A stretch of 39,501 bases of DNA from Desulfobacterota bacterium AH_259_B03_O07 (GTDB lineage: Bacteria > Desulfobacterota_D > UBA1144 > Nemesobacterales > CSP1-2), in assembly GCA_027717645.1 (NCBI GenBank), contig JALLOG010000013.1, forward strand, positions 1-39,501, in the 5' to 3' direction. The translations under genes were made by a program, and so were the position numbers. Positions within the stretch are counted from its first letter, which is position 1. Each line of letters opens with the position of its first letter. Under the pieces are notes generated by a model. That model did no database searches. It was given only the letters and a program-made list of their open reading frames with translations, and was not told where the DNA came from. Of this stretch, positions 36,000-39,501 are shown one piece after another.

Positions 36000-37085
36000 T
36001 TGTCATCGAATATAGAGAATAAATCAAAAGTTATATCTGTAGGAATAGCAGATTTTCCTTACACCTTTTTACAAAGTGATATCAGGGACTTCACTCATCA
36101 ACTTTTCTCGGATAAGCGTCATGATATAGATAGAATGATGAGGGTCTTTGATAATTCAATGATAGAGAAGAGGCATTTTACCCAGCCTGCAGAATGGTTT
36201 TATCAACCCCATACCTTCGTAGAGAAAAATGGAGAATATGTGAAGAGCGCATGCACATTATCAATTGATGCTGTCCGTAATTGTATCAACAGCGTAGGCG
36301 CGGAATATAATGATTTTGATCACATAATTTATATTTCCAGTACTGGTATAGCAACTCCGTCCATAGATGCCAAAATTATCAATGAACTAAGGCTTGATCC
36401 TCATCTCAAACGTTCGCCAATATGGGGATTGGGATGTGTTGGTGGTGCTGTAGGCTTGAGTCGTGCCCTGGAGTACACAGCCGCTTTTCCTAGAAGTGGC
36501 GTACTTCTTATAGCCTTGGAAATCTGCAGCCTTTCAATTTTAAGGGGAGACTGGTCAAAGAGTAACATAGTTGCCATGGCCCTCTTTTCTGATGGAGCTG
36601 CCGCTACTTTTGTTGCTGGAAGTGAGCATAGGTTATTTAATCTAAAGGGTATAAATCTGATTGATTCAATGAGTACGACTTATTACGACTCTCTAGATGT
36701 CATGGGTTGGGAAATAGTGGATGCTGGTTTTAAAGCCATTTTTAGTAAAGACATCCCAGCCATTGTTAGAAAGTATGTTCAGGGAAATATAATAGAACTC
36801 CTGGATAAGCACAGCTTGTCCTACAAGGATTTAAGACACTATGTTATTCATCCAGGTGGGAAAAAAGTCATAAATGCATATGAGGAAGCTCTCTGTCTAC
36901 CTCAAGGGGCTCTCGATCATACAAAAAAGGTATTACGTGAACATGGCAATATGTCTTCACCTACAGTGCTTTATGTACTAAAGGAGTTTTTGGATAGTGG
37001 TCATTACAATAGAGGTGACTACGGTCTAATCTCTGCCCTTGGGCCTGGTTTTAGTTCTGAAGTAATTTTATTTCAAGTCGCATGA
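36000..37085 (+). CDS. type III polyketide synthase (chalcone synthase-like)
   Basis: A 361-aa ketosynthase of the chalcone/stilbene synthase fold. The catalytic triad is Cys146 in LGCVGGA, His284 in YVIHPGGKK and Asn317 in HGNMSS, all intact. The protein extends acyl-CoA or acyl-ACP starters with malonyl-CoA without an acyl carrier protein domain, giving pyrones or resorcinols. It is translationally coupled to an ICMT-like methyltransferase (ATGA overlap at 37082-37085), the same order as Bacillus bpsA-bpsB, which make alkylpyrone methyl ethers. The actual product here is inference. The TTG start at 36000 has no clear ribosome binding site. FabH is excluded by the His/Asn contexts and the PGGKK loop. 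Confidence 0.93.
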   Translation: MSSNIENKSKVISVGIADFPYTFLQSDIRDFTHQLFSDKRHDIDRMMRVFDNSMIEKRHFTQPAEWFYQPHTFVEKNGEYVKSACTLSIDAVRNCINSVGAEYNDFDHIIYISSTGIATPSIDAKIINELRLDPHLKRSPIWGLGCVGGAVGLSRALEYTAAFPRSGVLLIALEICSLSILRGDWSKSNIVAMALFSDGAAATFVAGSEHRLFNLKGINLIDSMSTTYYDSLDVMGWEIVDAGFKAIFSKDIPAIVRKYVQGNIIELLDKHSLSYKDLRHYVIHPGGKKVINAYEEALCLPQGALDHTKKVLREHGNMSSPTVLYVLKEFLDSGHYNRGDYGLISALGPGFSSEVILFQVA

Positions 37086-37606
37086 TATTTTTTTGGATTT
37101 TTCTCATCATTATATTTCTACAGCGTTTTGTAGAATTGTTGTATGCTAGACGAAACGAGAGAATTCTTAAATCTCGAGGCGCAATTGAGTTCGATAGAAA
37201 AGGATATTTATTTATTGTTTTAATGCATATTTCATTTTTCATCTCACTTGTATCCGAAAAGATACTACTTCACAGAGAGTTAAATGAATATTGGATCGTG
37301 TTCTTTTTCATTTTTTTATTAGCTCAGCTACTTCGTTACTGGTCAATAAATACACTGGGAATTTTTTGGAATACAAAGGTACTAGTGCTACCAAAGCACG
37401 AACTAGTATGTAATGGTCCTTATAAATACATTCGACACCCAAATTATATTGCGGTCATCTCGGAGATAGCTGTCATTCCTCTAATTTTTTCTTGTTATAT
37501 TACCGCGGCGGTTTTTAGCGTATTAAATTTAGTTTTACTTATTAGAAGAATTCAGATTGAAGAGGGTGCTTTAAGAAATTTATCTTTATATGGAAGTAGG
37601 TTATAG
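37082..37606 (+). CDS. isoprenylcysteine carboxyl methyltransferase-like membrane methyltransferase
   Basis: A 174-aa integral membrane protein with hydrophobic segments at about 1-16, 43-60, 70-88 and 125-155. The C-terminal ICMT motif has CNGPYKYIRHPNYI, then EIAVIP, and a C-terminal EE pair (RIQIEEGAL). It uses SAM. Coupling to a type III polyketide synthase matches Bacillus BpsB/YpbQ, which O-methylates alkylpyrones. It lies downstream by an ATGA overlap. The substrate is inferred from context. The sequence ends earlier than some relatives, at YGSRL. Confidence 0.9.
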   Translation: MIFFWIFLIIIFLQRFVELLYARRNERILKSRGAIEFDRKGYLFIVLMHISFFISLVSEKILLHRELNEYWIVFFFIFLLAQLLRYWSINTLGIFWNTKVLVLPKHELVCNGPYKYIRHPNYIAVISEIAVIPLIFSCYITAAVFSVLNLVLLIRRIQIEEGALRNLSLYGSRL

Positions 37607-37765
37607 ATTAGAGTTAATCTTAAACTTAACCAATCCTCATAATATACTTAATGTATATATCACAACTAACTACTATTATTAGAATTAGCGTGTAACTCAG
37701 GAGATAAATATGTAATTCATCTCGATAATATCTGACTTAGGGTAAATACAGTTTGATTATTAGGT

Positions 37766-38260
37766 CTATCGTTTGCTTTTTATGATCTTTTTATTTTTCT
37801 TTCTCGATTCCTTTGCCGCTTTCTCTTTAAAATCTTCAATCCTATTGAGGATCCTTTTATCTGATGTTCCTAGAATTTCTAATGCCAAAAGGGCAGCATT
37901 TTTTGCTCCACCTATTGCAACGGTGGCCACAGGTACCCCTGCAGGCATCTGAACAATTGATAAAAGTGAATCAAGGCCTTTAAGGAACTCTGTACTTATG
38001 GGAACTCCAATTACAGGCAGCGGTGTGTGAGCTGCTATCATTCCAGGAAGATGTGCAGCACCTCCTGCACCGGCGATTATTACCCTCAAACCCCTTTTAT
38101 GCGCTTCTTGACCATATTTAGCCATGTCCAATGGTGTTCGGTGGGCAGAAACAATCTTCACTTCATAAGGTACTCCGAATTCCTCACAGACTTTTGCCGC
38201 AGCCTTCATTGTAGGTAAATCTGAATCACTTCCCATAATTATTCCGACTAAAACTTTCAT
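37766..38260 (-). CDS. purE: N5-carboxyaminoimidazole ribonucleotide mutase
   Basis: A 164-aa class I PurE that moves the carboxyl group of N5-CAIR to give CAIR in purine synthesis. Signatures are MGSDSD (9-14), SAHRTP with catalytic His40, and [11 protein letters not shown]. The long Lys-rich C-terminal tail (after about 140) is outside the catalytic core. It is downstream of purK by 30 bases on the same strand, the normal order. GGAGG (38274-38278) lies 13 bases before the ATG. Confidence 0.97.
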   Translation of the reverse strand: MKVLVGIIMGSDSDLPTMKAAAKVCEEFGVPYEVKIVSAHRTPLDMAKYGQEAHKRGLRVIIAGAGGAAHLPGMIAAHTPLPVIGVPISTEFLKGLDSLLSIVQMPAGVPVATVAIGGAKNAALLALEILGTSDKRILNRIEDFKEKAAKESRKKNKKIIKSKR

Positions 38261-38290
38261 TTTTGTTTTTGAACCTCCATAGTATTTAAA

Positions 38291-39442
38291 TCAAAAGCTT
38301 ATTAAGTTTGAGGCTTTTAAGGCTTTATCAAGCGATTCTTCTACTGTTTCACCTACAATTGTAACATGACCCATCTTTCGGTTTTTTCTCGTTAATTTCT
38401 TACAATAAATATGCACATGTACACCTGGAATGCGAAGTGCGTCGGAAACCCCACTGACATTTGACACTCCCTCACGATTGCCAAGTAGATTAACCATAAC
38501 GGCTGCGGGTTGTAACATCATGGTCGATCCAATAGAATATCCGAGAATGGCTCGCAGATGGTTTTCATATTGAGATGTAATACACGCTTCAATAGTATAG
38601 TGACCTGAATTATGGGGTCTGGGAGCAATTTCATTAATCATTATTTGATCATTTTCTACTAGGAACATTTCAACTCCAAATACGCCGATGCCACCAATGG
38701 CTTCAATTGCCATCTTAGCGATTTTTGACGCATTATCTGCAGCTTTGGAATTAATGTCTGCGGGGGCTTTAACTATATGACATATGTGATTTTTTTGAAT
38801 TGTTTCAACAACAGGATATACTGCTGTTTCTCCTATAGTGTTTCGGACTACCATGGCTGCGAGCTCTTTCTTGAATTTGATAAACGACTCAATCATAAGC
38901 TTCCGTTTATCTCCACCGAGAATGTTCCAGGCTCTTGACACTTCTTCAGGTCCTTTTATGAAATCATTTCCACGTCCGTCATAAGCATTTCGTCTGACTT
39001 TGAGAATGAGTGGCCATCCATATTTTTCACCAGCAACTAAAATATCCTCTGGAGTTGAAACGTCTTTAAAATTTGGAACTTGAATACCACTTGAATCTAT
39101 TGACCTTTTCTGCGTTAGTTTGTCTTGTATCAGCCCCACAGTTTTTGATGTAGGATATACTTTTGCTCCTAGTGACTCAAGGTGGTCAAGCAACGGAGCA
39201 TCAACGAATTCATTTTCTAACGTGATCACGTCACTGATCTTGGTTATTTCTTCGAGTTTGTTAACATCATTTAGCGAGCCAATAACATTTTTATGCACAA
39301 TTTGTAGCGCAGGGCTATTTGAGTCGGGATCAAGAATTGCTATTTGAATACCCAATCTGTACGCAGCGATAGCCGTCATTCGAGCAAGTTGACCTCCACC
39401 GATGATGCCTATAGTTAGCTCTTTAGCTTGCATTTGCGACAT
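38291..39442 (-). CDS. purK: N5-carboxyaminoimidazole ribonucleotide synthase
   Basis: A 383-aa ATP-grasp enzyme making N5-CAIR from AIR, bicarbonate and ATP, the step before PurE. Signatures are GIIGGGQLARM at the N-terminus, YDGRGN of the ATP-grasp loop, FGVEMFLV and NEIAPRPHNSGHYT with metal-binding residues. ATG 39442 is chosen over ATG 39469 because AGGGGC (39450-39455) is seven bases upstream. ATG 39433 is a further alternative. The chosen start overlaps the end of another reverse reading frame by 20 bases. PurE follows after 30 bases. Confidence 0.95.
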   Translation of the reverse strand: MSQMQAKELTIGIIGGGQLARMTAIAAYRLGIQIAILDPDSNSPALQIVHKNVIGSLNDVNKLEEITKISDVITLENEFVDAPLLDHLESLGAKVYPTSKTVGLIQDKLTQKRSIDSSGIQVPNFKDVSTPEDILVAGEKYGWPLILKVRRNAYDGRGNDFIKGPEEVSRAWNILGGDKRKLMIESFIKFKKELAAMVVRNTIGETAVYPVVETIQKNHICHIVKAPADINSKAADNASKIAKMAIEAIGGIGVFGVEMFLVENDQIMINEIAPRPHNSGHYTIEACITSQYENHLRAILGYSIGSTMMLQPAAVMVNLLGNREGVSNVSGVSDALRIPGVHVHIYCKKLTRKNRKMGHVTIVGETVEESLDKALKASNLISF

Positions 39443-39501
39443 GAATGACGCCCCTAATACCAAGATCATCTATTTGCTTTATCTCCTTTACCGCATTTTC
39501 A
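39423..39501 (-). CDS. possible partial gene, C-terminal end only
   Basis: From the window edge a reverse-strand frame of 25 codons stays open to TAA at 39423-39425, ending IRGVIHVANAS. It overlaps the purK start by 20 bases, the sort of coupling seen at three other gene junctions here. It is too short to identify and could be chance. Confidence 0.3.
   Translation of the reverse strand, partial: ENAVKEIKQIDDLGIRGVIHVANAS

Noticed and set aside
36000-37085. FabH (ketoacyl-ACP synthase III)
   Set aside because: The residues around Cys, His (HPGGKK) and Asn (HGNMSS) and the methyltransferase partner match type III polyketide synthases.

Overview
The window is A+T-rich chromosomal DNA from a Gram-negative-type bacterium and consists almost entirely of core genes. 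The order ftsH-folP-cdaA-cdaR-glmM-pdxJ-acpS, together with ComEA-like, ScpAB, Der, a PHA-type regulator (PhaR family), a 67K-type SppA and a short archaeal/deltaproteobacterial-type AhcY, suggests a lineage near the former Deltaproteobacteria (Desulfobacterota, Dadabacteria-like). That placement is inference from gene content and order; the sequence has no rRNA or other marker that fixes it. No tRNA, rRNA, CRISPR array, insertion sequence, phage or plasmid gene was found.

Layout. 1-5860: an intergenic stretch with a decayed palindromic repeat, an SDR oxidoreductase lacking the usual catalytic Tyr/Lys, a ComEA-like helix-hairpin-helix protein, class A penicillin-binding protein (reverse strand), a tiny unknown gene, and cysteine synthase with an apparent 2-bp frameshift near its N-terminus. 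5922-13252: one long co-directional block for membrane proteolysis, folate, c-di-AMP synthesis and its regulator, UDP-GlcNAc precursor, pyridoxal phosphate and acyl-carrier-protein activation. 13285-16746: a Fur-family regulator with a candidate operator, a HIT protein, FolC and a histone-deacetylase-like hydrolase. 16743-19010 (reverse): a zinc-cluster DnaC-like ATPase translationally coupled to an unknown 217-aa protein, then rpe. 19308-26181: metK and ahcY (methyl cycle), xerD, an M50 membrane protease, scpA-scpB (condensin accessory), ybeY (reverse) and a QueG-like iron-sulfur protein. 26312-32571: a secreted TPR protein, der, a GT4 glycosyltransferase, a probable lipoprotein, a PhaR-family regulator and ilvE. 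32597-39501: sppA and pepA (reverse), a type III polyketide synthase coupled to an ICMT-like methyltransferase, purE and purK (reverse), and the tail of one more reverse-strand frame at the edge.

How genes work together. CdaA, CdaR and GlmM link c-di-AMP signalling with cell-wall precursor supply, and AcpS and PdxJ supply cofactors. MetK makes S-adenosylmethionine and AhcY removes its by-product; the ICMT-like enzyme is one likely SAM user. ScpA/ScpB and XerD both serve chromosome segregation. The PKS-methyltransferase pair has the same architecture as Bacillus bpsA-bpsB and is the one specialised-metabolism locus seen. PurK and PurE catalyse successive steps of purine synthesis.

The genome is compact: two convergent pairs share stop-codon bases (1744-1747 and 16743-16746), scpB and ybeY overlap by 24 bp, and two same-strand pairs overlap by ATGA. 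TTG and GTG starts are frequent. The items most worth a second look are the frameshifted cysteine synthase, the loader-like gene pair, the PKS-methyltransferase pair, the SDR with substituted catalytic residues and the eight-cysteine QueG-like protein.
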